This document shows positions 54,694 through 62,523 of a DNA stretch of 64,000 bases, piece by piece. Location: contig CAIYVX010000094.1 of the NCBI GenBank assembly GCA_903929765.1, forward strand, positions 106,544 to 170,543. The letters run 5' to 3'. A program made the translations under genes and the position numbers. Position 1 is the first letter of the stretch. Each line of letters opens with the position of its first letter. Origin of the DNA: an uncultured Planctomycetia bacterium (GTDB lineage Bacteria > Planctomycetota > Phycisphaerae > FEN-1346 > JAACEH01). Under the pieces are notes generated by a model. The model saw nothing but the letters and a program-made list of their open reading frames with translations. It was not told where the DNA came from and did no database searches.

Positions 54694-55014
54694 ATGCCAC
54701 GAGGAGATGGAACTGGACCGATGGGAATGGGAAGAATGGCGGGGCGGTCTGCGGGCTTCTGCGCAGGTTACGGCGGACGCGGGCGGGGCCGACAGGGGCG
54801 CGGCTTCGGCGGATTTGGTCATGGTCGGCGGAACATGTTCCGCGCCACAGGACTGCCGGGCTGGATGCGATTCGGCGGGGGCGCACCCATTGCTGAGTTG
54901 ACACCGGAAGCAGAGAAAGACTCTCTGAAAGCCCAGAGCGAGGCCCTTGAATCGCAACTGGACGAGGTCCGGAAGCGTCTGGCCGAGATCGAGACGGATG
55001 GGTCCAAAAAGTAA
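54694..55014 (+). CDS. DUF5320 domain protein
   Basis: Protein of 106 residues: MPRGDGTGPMGMGRMAGRSAGFC start, Gly/Arg-rich region, then a C-terminal coiled coil (AQSEALESQLDEVRKRLAEIE). This order matches DUF5320, which regularly neighbours NifX-like and Mrp genes in anaerobes. Ribosome site GAGGAGAGG upstream. It may be a structural or cluster-handling accessory; function is unknown. Confidence 0.9.
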   Translation: MPRGDGTGPMGMGRMAGRSAGFCAGYGGRGRGRQGRGFGGFGHGRRNMFRATGLPGWMRFGGGAPIAELTPEAEKDSLKAQSEALESQLDEVRKRLAEIETDGSKK

Positions 55015-55038
55015 GCTTCAGTTAAGGATAGAAGAGCC

Positions 55039-55401
55039 ATGAAGATCGCCGTCACATCCCGCGGCCGGACGCTCGAATCGCCGGTCGATCCGCGATTCGG
55101 TCGGGCCGAGTTTTTCATCCTGGTGGACGCCGACTCCGGCGCCTTCGATGTCTACGACAACGCCCAGAACCTCAGCGCCGCCCAGGGCGCGGGCATCCAG
55201 GCCGCCCAAACCGTCTCACGCCTCGCAGCGGAAGTCGTCATCACCGGCCACTGCGGGCCGAAGGCATTCCGAACGCTTGGAGCGGCGGGTATCCAAGTGG
55301 TCGTCGGCGCCAGCGGTTCCGTCGCCGAGGCGGTTCAGTCATTCAAAACAGGCAAACTCACGCCTACGGAATCGCCGGATGTCGAGGGGCACTGGGCATG
55401 A
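55039..55401 (+). CDS. NifX-like dinitrogenase iron-molybdenum cofactor family protein, second
   Basis: Protein of 120 residues: MKIAVTSRGRTLESPVDPRFGRAEFFILVD start, then QAAQTVSRLAAEVVITGHCGPKAF, the NifX-family pattern with a Cys in GHCGPKAF. The stop overlaps the next gene by 4 bp. A candidate carrier of an Fe-S/metal cluster for the adjacent ATPases. Confidence 0.92.
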   Translation: MKIAVTSRGRTLESPVDPRFGRAEFFILVDADSGAFDVYDNAQNLSAAQGAGIQAAQTVSRLAAEVVITGHCGPKAFRTLGAAGIQVVVGASGSVAEAVQSFKTGKLTPTESPDVEGHWA

Positions 55402-56816
55402 GCGGAGAGACCATCGCCTATCGTCCCATCGGTGTGATTCACAGCGAGCATACCACGCCCGAAGACACGCCGGCCCAGCCCGTTTACGCCCAAGAGTGCC
55501 TGGGCCGGGCGGAGATTATTCCGGAATACGCTGATGGTCTGCGCGACCTTGAAGGCTTCTCGCACATTTATCTTGTCTACCACCTGCACCGCGCGGGGCC
55601 CGCGAAGTTGGTTACGAAGCCCTTTCTCCAGGACGTGGAACGCGGCGTGTTCGCCACGCGTGCGCCATGTCGGCCGAATGCCATCGGCCTGAGCATCGTG
55701 GAACTTGTCCGCCGAGAGGGGAATGTTCTGCACCTGAAGGGCGTGGACGTACTGGACGGTACGCCGCTTCTTGACATCAAGCCATACACCGCCAAGTTCG
55801 ACCGGATCGAGGGCACACGTAACGGCTGGCAGGACGAGGTGGACGACGCGACCGCCAGGAAACGAGGGCAGCGGGGATACCGCCCAAAGGATGCAGCGCA
55901 GAACCCACACGCTCGGACTCTCGTGCGTGGAGGAAAAGAAGTGACCCTTACGCCCGGCATGACCATCGCCATTGCCTCGGGCAAAGGCGGCACCGGAAAG
56001 ACAACCGTGGCCGTGAACCTGGCCTTGACGCTGGGAGGCCCGGTCCGCTTGCTCGACTGCGACGTTGAGGAGCCGAACTGTCATCTGTTCCTGCGTCCCA
56101 AGATAAAGAATCTGGAGACCGTGGGCGTGCCGGTGCCGGTGGTGGATGCACTCGCCTGTGATGCCTGCGGCCGGTGCGCCGAGATCTGCCAGTTCGGGGC
56201 CATTGCTGCGCTGAAGAACGGACCGCTAGTCTTTGCCGAACTCTGCCACGGCTGCGGCGGATGCCTGTCGGTCTGTCCGCGTCACGCGATTCGGGAGGAG
56301 ACGCGGCCGATTGGCGCCATCACCGTCGGCCAGGCCGGCGACGTGGAGATTGTGACCGGTCAACTGCGCGTCGGCGAGGCTAAGTCCCCGCCGCTGATCC
56401 GCGCGGTCAAGAAGTATGCCCGTGACGACCGGGTGAATATCGTGGATTGTCCGCCGGGAACCTCATGTCCGGTCATCGCGGCCCTCCGAGGCGCCGACTT
56501 TGTCATCCTAGTGACCGAGCCGACCCCGTTCGGCCTGCACGATTTGAAACTGGCGGTGGAGACCGTGCGGCAGTTCGGCCTGGCCTGCGGCGTAGTGATC
56601 AACCGCGCGGATATCGGTGACAGCCGTGTGAAGGACTACTGTGCCGCTGAGAGCATACCGGTTCTCGTCGAGATTCCGCACCGCCGGGAGATCGCCGAGA
56701 CCTACTCGCGGGGCCAGGTGCTGGTTCAGGTTCTGCCTGAGATGCGCGCCCTGTTCGCCGACCTGGGGGCGCGGATTATGAACTGGAACAAGTCACCGTC
56801 GAGGGTGGCCCCATGA
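55398..56816 (+). CDS. Fused TrmO (TsaA) and MinD-like ferredoxin ATPase
   Basis: 472 residues in one open frame. Residues 1-160 are a TrmO/TsaA domain: YRPIGVIHSEHTTPEDTPAQ, GVFATRAPCRPNAIGLS and KPYTAKFD, the tRNA N6-threonylcarbamoyladenosine methyltransferase family. Residues 190-472 are a P-loop ATPase of the MinD/Mrp kind (IAIASGKGGTGKTTVAVNLA) with two ferredoxin-type Cys sets (CDACGRCAEICQFGAIAAL and CHGCGGCLSVCPRHAI) and VDCPPGTSCPV. An internal ATG at 55960 could also start the ATPase alone. In many anaerobes the two are separate neighbours, so the fusion is unusual. Confidence 0.86.
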   Translation: MSGETIAYRPIGVIHSEHTTPEDTPAQPVYAQECLGRAEIIPEYADGLRDLEGFSHIYLVYHLHRAGPAKLVTKPFLQDVERGVFATRAPCRPNAIGLSIVELVRREGNVLHLKGVDVLDGTPLLDIKPYTAKFDRIEGTRNGWQDEVDDATARKRGQRGYRPKDAAQNPHARTLVRGGKEVTLTPGMTIAIASGKGGTGKTTVAVNLALTLGGPVRLLDCDVEEPNCHLFLRPKIKNLETVGVPVPVVDALACDACGRCAEICQFGAIAALKNGPLVFAELCHGCGGCLSVCPRHAIREETRPIGAITVGQAGDVEIVTGQLRVGEAKSPPLIRAVKKYARDDRVNIVDCPPGTSCPVIAALRGADFVILVTEPTPFGLHDLKLAVETVRQFGLACGVVINRADIGDSRVKDYCAAESIPVLVEIPHRREIAETYSRGQVLVQVLPEMRALFADLGARIMNWNKSPSRVAP

Positions 56817-57706
56817 AAGAACTCGTCGTTATCAGCGGCAAGGGCGGAACGGGTAAGACGAGCCTGGTGGCCTCGTTCGCGGCGCTGGCGAAGAACGCGG
56901 TTCTCGCCGACTGCGATGTGGACGCGGCCGACCTCCACCTGGTGCTGGCTCCGACCGTCGAGCGCCGCGAGGTGTTTACCAGCGGGCATGAGGCAATCAT
57001 CCGCCAGGCCGACTGCATTCACTGCGGCGCGTGCCTGGCCCATTGCCGTTTCGACGCCGTGAAAACCGACGGCCGGGCGGCCGGTGAGGCTGAGTTCACC
57101 ATCGACCCAGTGTCGTGCGAAGGTTGTGGCGTTTGTGTCCACTTTTGTCCGGTCAAGGCCATCGACTTTCCGGAGCGAACCTGCGGCGAGTGGTTCGTCT
57201 CGGCCACTCGTCACGGCCCTATGGTTCATGCCCGCCTCGGCATCGCCGCCGAGAACTCGGGCAAGCTGGTGAGCCTGGTGCGTAAGGAAGCCCGCCGTAT
57301 CGCCGAGGAGCAAGGCCGGCAGACGATCATTGTGGACGGCCCGCCCGGTATCGGCTGCCCGGTTATCGCCTCCATCGGCGGCTGCTCGTTGGTTCTGGCC
57401 GTGACCGAACCGACGCCTTCGGGCAGCCACGACCTCGCTCGGGTGATGGAACTGGCCGAGCACTTCAAGGTGCCGCTCGTGGTCTGCATCAACAAGTGCG
57501 ACATCAACACGGAAGTCTCTCGCCAGATCGAGCAGGAAGTCAAGCGTCGCGGCCACACCGTGGTGGCGCACCTGCCTTACGACCCGGTGGTAACTCAAGC
57601 CCAAATGGCCGGCCAGAGCGTCGTCGAGTATGCCAATGGCTCGCTGGCCGAGCAACTTCGAGGGCTATGGCAGCGTCTCGAACAGGAAATGGAGAAGATC
57701 GGATGA
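56813..57706 (+). CDS. MinD-like ATPase with inserted 2[4Fe-4S] ferredoxin domain
   Basis: 297 residues: ELVVISGKGGTGKTSLVASFA (deviant Walker A), then CIHCGACLAHCRFDAV and CEGCGVCVHFCPVKAI, eight Cys for two 4Fe-4S clusters, then VDGPPGIGCPVIAS. It overlaps the TrmO-ATPase by 4 bp and the Mrp gene by 4 bp. It is the usual partner of the preceding ATPase; the pair probably forms an electron-carrying or cluster-insertion heterodimer. Confidence 0.92.
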   Translation: MKELVVISGKGGTGKTSLVASFAALAKNAVLADCDVDAADLHLVLAPTVERREVFTSGHEAIIRQADCIHCGACLAHCRFDAVKTDGRAAGEAEFTIDPVSCEGCGVCVHFCPVKAIDFPERTCGEWFVSATRHGPMVHARLGIAAENSGKLVSLVRKEARRIAEEQGRQTIIVDGPPGIGCPVIASIGGCSLVLAVTEPTPSGSHDLARVMELAEHFKVPLVVCINKCDINTEVSRQIEQEVKRRGHTVVAHLPYDPVVTQAQMAGQSVVEYANGSLAEQLRGLWQRLEQEMEKIG

Positions 57707-58617
57707 ACGACAACAATTCGTGCGGCAGTTGCGGGAAAGCTGATTGTGACGGAAAATCGCAACAGCCAGGAGAGCAGCAGGAAGACTTCGAGCAGCGTCA
57801 GGCCCTGAGGCGGCGGCTGTGCCGCATCAGCCACAAGGTTCTAGTCCTCTCGGGTAAAGGCGGCGTCGGCAAGAGCACGGTGGCCGTCAACCTCGCCGTC
57901 GGGCTTTCGCTGGACGGCTATCGCGTCGGCCTGCTCGATATTGACGTTCACGGACCGAGCATTCCGACCATGTTGGGACTCACCGGCACCCGCATGCAGT
58001 CAGCGGATGGCGAGATGCTGCCGGTGGAGATCGGCGACCTCAAGGTGATGTCGCTCGGCCTCATCCTGGATGGTCGGGACCAAGCGGTCATCTGGCGCGG
58101 GCCGCTGAAGATGGCAGCCATTCGGCAGTTGCTGGTCGACGTGGCCTGGGGCGATCTGGACGTGTTGGTGGTGGACTGTCCCCCGGGCACCGGCGACGAG
58201 CCGTTGTCGGTCATCCAGCTTATCGGCGACGCCGACGGGGCCATCGTGGTCACGACGCCGCAAGAGGTAGCCCTGGCCGACGTGCGGCGCTCGATCAACT
58301 TCTGCCGGCAACTTGAACTGCCGGTCCTCGGTGTCGTCGAGAACATGAGCGGCCTGGTCTGTCCTCATTGCCAGGAAGTGATCCCGCTCTTCAAGGTCGG
58401 CGGCGGCGAGGCGATGGCCACGGAGATGCACGTACCGTTCCTGGGTCGCGTGCCGCTCAGCCCGGCGGTCGTCGACTCCGGAGACGGCGGTCATCCGATC
58501 TTGAGCCGCAAGAATGACGACCCGGCGGCACAGGCCCTCAGGCAGATAGCCCAGGCCGTGGGTCAACGGTTGGGCTTGAAGGCCACTGCGTCCGAGGTCG
58601 TGAACCCGAACGTCTGA
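57703..58617 (+). CDS. Mrp/NBP35-type iron-sulfur carrier ATPase
   Basis: ATG 57703 (GATCGGATGA) overlaps the previous stop by 4 bp. 304 residues. The N-terminus has CGSCGKADCDG, a Cys cluster. P-loop VLVLSGKGGVGKSTVAVNLAVGLSL; GPLKMAAIRQLLVDVAWGDL and VVDCPPGTGDEPLSV are Mrp hallmarks; VVENMSGLVCPHC carries the C-terminal CxxC that binds the bridging Fe-S cluster. It probably delivers Fe-S or Ni clusters with the NifU-like and NifX-like proteins around it. Confidence 0.94.
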   Translation: MNDNNSCGSCGKADCDGKSQQPGEQQEDFEQRQALRRRLCRISHKVLVLSGKGGVGKSTVAVNLAVGLSLDGYRVGLLDIDVHGPSIPTMLGLTGTRMQSADGEMLPVEIGDLKVMSLGLILDGRDQAVIWRGPLKMAAIRQLLVDVAWGDLDVLVVDCPPGTGDEPLSVIQLIGDADGAIVVTTPQEVALADVRRSINFCRQLELPVLGVVENMSGLVCPHCQEVIPLFKVGGGEAMATEMHVPFLGRVPLSPAVVDSGDGGHPILSRKNDDPAAQALRQIAQAVGQRLGLKATASEVVNPNV

Positions 58618-58637
58618 ACCATTACGAAAGGAAACAC

Positions 58638-59015
58638 ATGGCAGAGCACCAGCATCACGATGTGGCCCCGGCCGGCACGCCCGAGGCTGATCCCTGGTTC
58701 GGCCGCATGAACGACCCCACCAGTGCTGCCTGCATCAAGGGCCTTTGCGGCGACGAGATCGAGGTCTACCTGGTGATCGAGGACCAGGTGATTACCGAGG
58801 CCCGCTACTTCACGACGGGCTGTTGTAACACCCGTTTGTGCGGCCGTGCGGTGGCCGAGCGTATCCAGGGACGGACCATCTGGGACGCCCTGGCCGTGAG
58901 CCCGCGGACGATCATCGACGCCCAGCCGGAATTGTCGGCCGATGGGCGTCACTGCGCTATCCTGGCCGTCAGCACCATGTACCGGGCCGTGGCCGATTAC
59001 CTGCTGAAGCCATAG
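58638..59015 (+). CDS. NifU/IscU-like Fe-S scaffold protein
   Basis: 125 residues. Cys positions ACIKGLCGDEIEVYLVIEDQ, TTGCCNTRLCGRAVAE and GRHCAILAVS match the IscU/NifU N-terminal scaffold (three conserved Cys). It follows the Mrp gene by 20 bp in the same operon, consistent with cluster assembly passed on to Mrp. A His-rich N-terminus (MAEHQHHDV) may bind metal. Confidence 0.85.
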   Translation: MAEHQHHDVAPAGTPEADPWFGRMNDPTSAACIKGLCGDEIEVYLVIEDQVITEARYFTTGCCNTRLCGRAVAERIQGRTIWDALAVSPRTIIDAQPELSADGRHCAILAVSTMYRAVADYLLKP

Positions 59016-59086
59016 CATTGAATGTGAACGGAAAATTTAAGGTCACACATTGATTACCGCCCGAAAAGGGCAAAGGAGTCTCAAAA

Positions 59087-59425
59087 ATGAGAATCGCCTT
59101 ACCTGTTGCCGCCGGAACCCTGTGCATGCACTTCGGCCACTGCGAAAGCTTCGCCCTCATCGACGTGGACGAGCAGACCAAACAGATCGTTAAGTGCGAA
59201 TCCGTGACCGCACCGGAACATCAGCCCGGACTGCTTCCCCCCTGGCTGGCCGAGCGGGGCGCCAACATGATTATCGCCGGCGGCATGGGATCCCACGCCC
59301 AACGGCTGTTCGCCGAGCAGGGTGTTCGAGTGATCACGGGGGCGCCAGCCGAGTCGCCAGAGGCTGTGGTGCGGGCCTATCTTGACGGCACCCTGAAGGT
59401 CGGCCAGAACGCGTGCGACCACTGA
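59087..59425 (+). CDS. NifX-like protein, third
   Basis: 112 residues: MRIALPVAAGTLCMHFGHCESFALIDVDEQT start. The NifX family CMHFGHCESF has two Cys and His, a metal-site-like arrangement; AEQGVRVITGAPAESPEA follows. Ribosome site AAAGGAGTC. The third NifX-type protein of this operon, distinct from the other two in the FGHC segment. Confidence 0.92.
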   Translation: MRIALPVAAGTLCMHFGHCESFALIDVDEQTKQIVKCESVTAPEHQPGLLPPWLAERGANMIIAGGMGSHAQRLFAEQGVRVITGAPAESPEAVVRAYLDGTLKVGQNACDH

Positions 59426-59467
59426 GATGGAGATGATTGCCGTCACCTTTATCGAGGTCGAGGAACG

Positions 59468-59872
59468 GTGAAACGCAACACTGCGCAACGCAGCGCGGTC
59501 TTGAGGGTCTTCGAGCGGATCAGCCGGCCGCTCGGGCCGCCGGAGGTTCTCGCTGCCGCCCGGGCCGACGTGCCGGGCCTGGGCATCGCGACCGTCTATC
59601 GCCACCTCAATGCCCTAGTCGAGGCTGGCCAACTGACCACCGTCCAGATGGGCGGCGAGCCGTCACGCTACGAGCTGGTCGGCAAGGGGCACCACCACCA
59701 CTTTCGGTGCCGCACCTGCGAACAGGTCTTTGAAGTTGCCGGCTGTCCCGGCAACCTCGAACCGCTGGTGCCCGAGGGCTTTGAACTTGAAGGTCACGAA
59801 GTGGTTCTGCACGGACAGTGTCCGGCGTGCCGCAAACCACCAGCCGGGCGGCGGGGCAGGAAGTCCCGCTGA
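59468..59872 (+). CDS. Fur family transcriptional regulator
   Basis: GTG 59468. 134 residues: TAQRSAVLRVFERISRPLGPPEVLAAARADVPGLGIATVYRHLNALVEAG (winged helix) and a Zn site with HHHHFRCRTCEQVFEV and HGQCPACRK (two CxxC). Likely Fur/PerR/Zur-like, sensing iron, zinc or peroxide. It lies inside the sigma-54 operon, 42 bp after the NifX-like gene, so it may adjust the operon to metal supply. Confidence 0.92.
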   Translation: MKRNTAQRSAVLRVFERISRPLGPPEVLAAARADVPGLGIATVYRHLNALVEAGQLTTVQMGGEPSRYELVGKGHHHHFRCRTCEQVFEVAGCPGNLEPLVPEGFELEGHEVVLHGQCPACRKPPAGRRGRKSR

Positions 59873-59925
59873 CGGCGGTCGTCAGCAGGTGGTCATCTGG
59901 AAAAGGTCTGTAGGAGATACTGTTC

Positions 59926-60291
59926 ATGTCAGTCCAACGGGCCATCGCGGCCTACAAGACAGAGCGGCTGAATTGCGCCCAGAGCATTCTGCGCGCCTTT
60001 CAGCCTCAATGCGGCATCCCCGAGGAGGCGGTCCAGCAGGCGAGACAATCGGGCGGCGGCCGTGCAGATGAAGGGCGCTGCGGAGCCTTACATGCCGCCC
60101 TCCAATTGGCCGGTGACGATACGACAAGAAGCCAGGTTCGCAAGGCGTTTGTGGCAAAAACGGGGACAGAGACGTACCGTGGCATTCGCAAAAACAAAGC
60201 CCTGACTTGCGAGCAGTGCATTGAGTTGGCGGCGGCCTTGTTGACTGAGCATCGTCCGGGCGCAAAGAAAGGTGAGCAAGCAGATCTGTGA
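59926..60291 (+). CDS. C_GCAxxG_C_C family redox protein
   Basis: 121 residues. Pattern LNCAQSILRAF, GGGRADEGRCGALHAALQLAG, and LTCEQCIELAA corresponds to the C_GCAxxG_C_C family with spread Cys for a redox or Fe-S cofactor. The stop overlaps the next gene's GTG (GTGA). Substrate is unknown; it belongs to the cofactor operon. Confidence 0.85.
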   Translation: MSVQRAIAAYKTERLNCAQSILRAFQPQCGIPEEAVQQARQSGGGRADEGRCGALHAALQLAGDDTTRSQVRKAFVAKTGTETYRGIRKNKALTCEQCIELAAALLTEHRPGAKKGEQADL

Positions 60292-61136
60292 TCGCCAATA
60301 TGAACAAGATCGGAGTCACCTTCATTGTCGAGAACACGGCCGGCCGCGAGGTGCTTGGCGAACATGGCCTCGCGGTCTGGAGCGAGACTCCTGACGGCGG
60401 CATCCTCTTTGACACGGGTCAAGGGAGCGTACTCCAACGGAATGTGCAAAAACTGGGTATCGACCTGTCGACAGCCAGGTCAATCGTCCTCAGTCACGGC
60501 CACGGCGATCACACCGGGGGCCTCGAACTGGCCGTGGCCACGGCCCCCGCGGCCAAGGTCTTTCTTCACCCGGCGGCACTGGCGGCCAAATACTCCCGCA
60601 ACGCCGACGGTCAAGGACGGTACATTGGCCTGCCGCCGCGATGTCAAAGCGCCTTGGAACGACGGGATGCTGCCATCGCTCTGGTCCACGGCGTGGCTCC
60701 CGTGCTCGGTGGCGTTTATGTCACGGGCCCTATTCCGCGCCATCATACCGAATACGAGGACGCCGGCGGCCCATTTTTTCTGGATCAGTCGTGTACGCAG
60801 CCGGACCCCTTGGCAGACGACCAGGCCCTCTTTTTCGACTCGCCGTTGGGCACCGTGGTTCTTCTCGGCTGCGCTCATGCGGGAGTGGTCAACACGTTGC
60901 ACTACGTGCGGCAGGCTACCGGCGGCCGGCCGATTCACGCCGCTCTTGGTGGGATGCACCTGCTGTCGGCCAATGAGGACCGCCTGACTCGGACTGTGGA
61001 CGCCCTGCGCGAGATGGACGTCCGCCGCATCGGTCTGGCCCACTGCACCGGGTTTCAGGCCATGTCGCGGCTCCACCACGATCTGCCAGACCGCTGCTTC
61101 CACTGCGTGACCGGCACGCGGATAGATTTCGGCTGA
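60288..61136 (+). CDS. Metallo-beta-lactamase-fold hydrolase
   Basis: GTG 60288 (ATG 60300 is the alternative). 282 residues. The metal motif SHGHGDHTGGLE (HxHxDH) lies near residue 70, then GCAHAGVVNTLHY and GGMHLLSANEDRL, the remaining His/Asp ligands (about 205-230), and LAHCTGFQAM. It resembles the 7,8-dihydropterin-6-methyl-4-(beta-D-ribofuranosyl)-aminobenzene-5'-phosphate synthase-like MBL group found with methanogenic and Fe-S clusters. Function not certain. Confidence 0.88.
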   Translation: MIANMNKIGVTFIVENTAGREVLGEHGLAVWSETPDGGILFDTGQGSVLQRNVQKLGIDLSTARSIVLSHGHGDHTGGLELAVATAPAAKVFLHPAALAAKYSRNADGQGRYIGLPPRCQSALERRDAAIALVHGVAPVLGGVYVTGPIPRHHTEYEDAGGPFFLDQSCTQPDPLADDQALFFDSPLGTVVLLGCAHAGVVNTLHYVRQATGGRPIHAALGGMHLLSANEDRLTRTVDALREMDVRRIGLAHCTGFQAMSRLHHDLPDRCFHCVTGTRIDFG

Positions 61137-61164
61137 CCCTTGTTTGACAGGAGAAGTGCCCGAA

Positions 61165-61608
61165 ATGAAACGACTGGGAATCATCATCTGTGCCCGCTAC
61201 CGGGATTGCAGCGGCGGAAAATGCTTCCGGGCCTTGCGAGAGCGCCAGGGCAGTTTTGCCCGGTACGCCGCGGACGAGCCAGTGGAGATCGTCGGCTATT
61301 CGAGCTGCGGCGGCTGCCCAGGAGGTAACGTGGAACACGTGCCCGCCGAGTTCTTGAAATACGGGTGCGATGTTGTGCATCTGGCCACAGGCTTGGTGGT
61401 GGGCTATCCCCCTTGTCCGCATCTCCGTCAGTTCAAGGTGTTCATCGAAGCGCAGTACGGCCTGCCTGTGGTTGTGGGCACTCATCCCATTCCGCTGAAA
61501 TACCTGGAAACCCATCACAAACTCAGCCTCTGGAATGAAGCGGACATGACGGAACTCGCAGGCCATCTCATGACGGAGCGCCGCGATGTGATGGAGTCAT
61601 ACAATTGA
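61165..61608 (+). CDS. CGGC domain protein
   Basis: I chose ATG 61165, with ACAGGAG upstream; a TTG at 61144 is less likely. 147 residues: KRLGIIICARYRDCSGGKCFRALRE and VGYSSCGGCPGGNVEHV show the CGGC motif. CGGC proteins are small putative metal-binding proteins associated with metal and radical SAM clusters. No further function is known. Confidence 0.9.
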   Translation: MKRLGIIICARYRDCSGGKCFRALRERQGSFARYAADEPVEIVGYSSCGGCPGGNVEHVPAEFLKYGCDVVHLATGLVVGYPPCPHLRQFKVFIEAQYGLPVVVGTHPIPLKYLETHHKLSLWNEADMTELAGHLMTERRDVMESYN

Positions 61609-61708
61609 CAATTAGCGCCAATCTTGCCATTAGGGCGCCGTAACACGAGTAGTACGTGATTGTTCAAGTTGGCGAACGAGTCTTTCCATTGGAACAGGAA
61701 CGGTGACT

Positions 61709-62344
61709 ATGAGCTGCTTTGACCAGGAGGCTGCCAGTTGGGACGACCAGCCGCGCCGCGTTCAGTTGGCGCGGAGCGTAGGCGAGGCTATCATGCGCGA
61801 GGCCGCACCGACGCGCGAGATGGAGGTGCTGGACTACGGATGCGGGACCGGCCTGCTCGGGCTCTATCTGTTGCCGCATGTCGCCAGCGTTACGGGGGCG
61901 GACAATTCCCCGGGCATGCTGGAGGTGCTCCAGGGCAAGATCGTCCGCGGCGGCCTGGAGCACATGAAGACGATGCGGCTCGATTTGGAACACGATGCCG
62001 TGCCCGGCGACCACTATGACCTGATCGTAACGACTATGACCCTTCATCACATGGCGGACGTGGAGAAAACGCTCCGCGGGTTTCGACAGATGCTGCGGCC
62101 GCAAGGCGTCCTGTGTCTGGCGGACCTCGACACGGAACCGGGAACGTTTCACACGGCGGCCGCCGCAGGCAGCGTGTATCATCACGGCTTCGACCGGCCG
62201 AAGTTGAAGAACCTCTTGGCCAAGGTTGGTTTTACTCAGGCGAAAGACGCGACGGCGGTCTCGTTCACCAAGCCGGTCGAAGTCGGCGGCGAGGCGGCGT
62301 TCTCGATTTTCCTGATTACCGCCCAGCGTGGCGACGGCGGTTGA
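61709..62344 (+). CDS. Class I SAM-dependent methyltransferase
   Basis: ATG 61709 (GTG at 61703 is the alternative); AGGAA lies 8 nt upstream. 211 residues. Motif I EVLDYGCGTGLLGLYL near residue 40, then GADNSPGMLEVLQ and YDLIVTTMTLHHM. The first 30 residues, FDQEAASWDDQPRRVQLARSVGEAI, are the typical small methyltransferase start. Probably methylates a small molecule or a metal/metalloid; an arsenite methyltransferase has conserved Cys that I do not see here. Confidence 0.88.
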   Translation: MSCFDQEAASWDDQPRRVQLARSVGEAIMREAAPTREMEVLDYGCGTGLLGLYLLPHVASVTGADNSPGMLEVLQGKIVRGGLEHMKTMRLDLEHDAVPGDHYDLIVTTMTLHHMADVEKTLRGFRQMLRPQGVLCLADLDTEPGTFHTAAAAGSVYHHGFDRPKLKNLLAKVGFTQAKDATAVSFTKPVEVGGEAAFSIFLITAQRGDGG

Positions 62345-62435
62345 AGTCGGCGCTTTCACCAAGTGTCCTGTCTCTGACCCCGGCCCAGGCCGCACGGCGT
62401 TCGGCTATACTGAGGCCGCCTGGCGCGAGGCATCC

Positions 62436-62466
62436 TTGACCGGCAGGGTCGGTGGCGCGGTATAAT
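62436..62466 (+). promoter_or_regulatory. Candidate promoter of the RND operon, long spacer
   Basis: TTGACC (62436-62441), a 19-nt spacer, and TATAAT (62461-62466). A 19-nt spacer is long for a sigma-70 promoter and is typical of MerR-activated ones; the spacer has only a short ACCG/CGGT dyad. Tentative. Confidence 0.45.
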
Positions 62467-62523
62467 CGACTCGAAACGTGCACATGTTCCCCAGCCGGTT
62501 TCCGACAGAGAGGAAGTTGCTCG

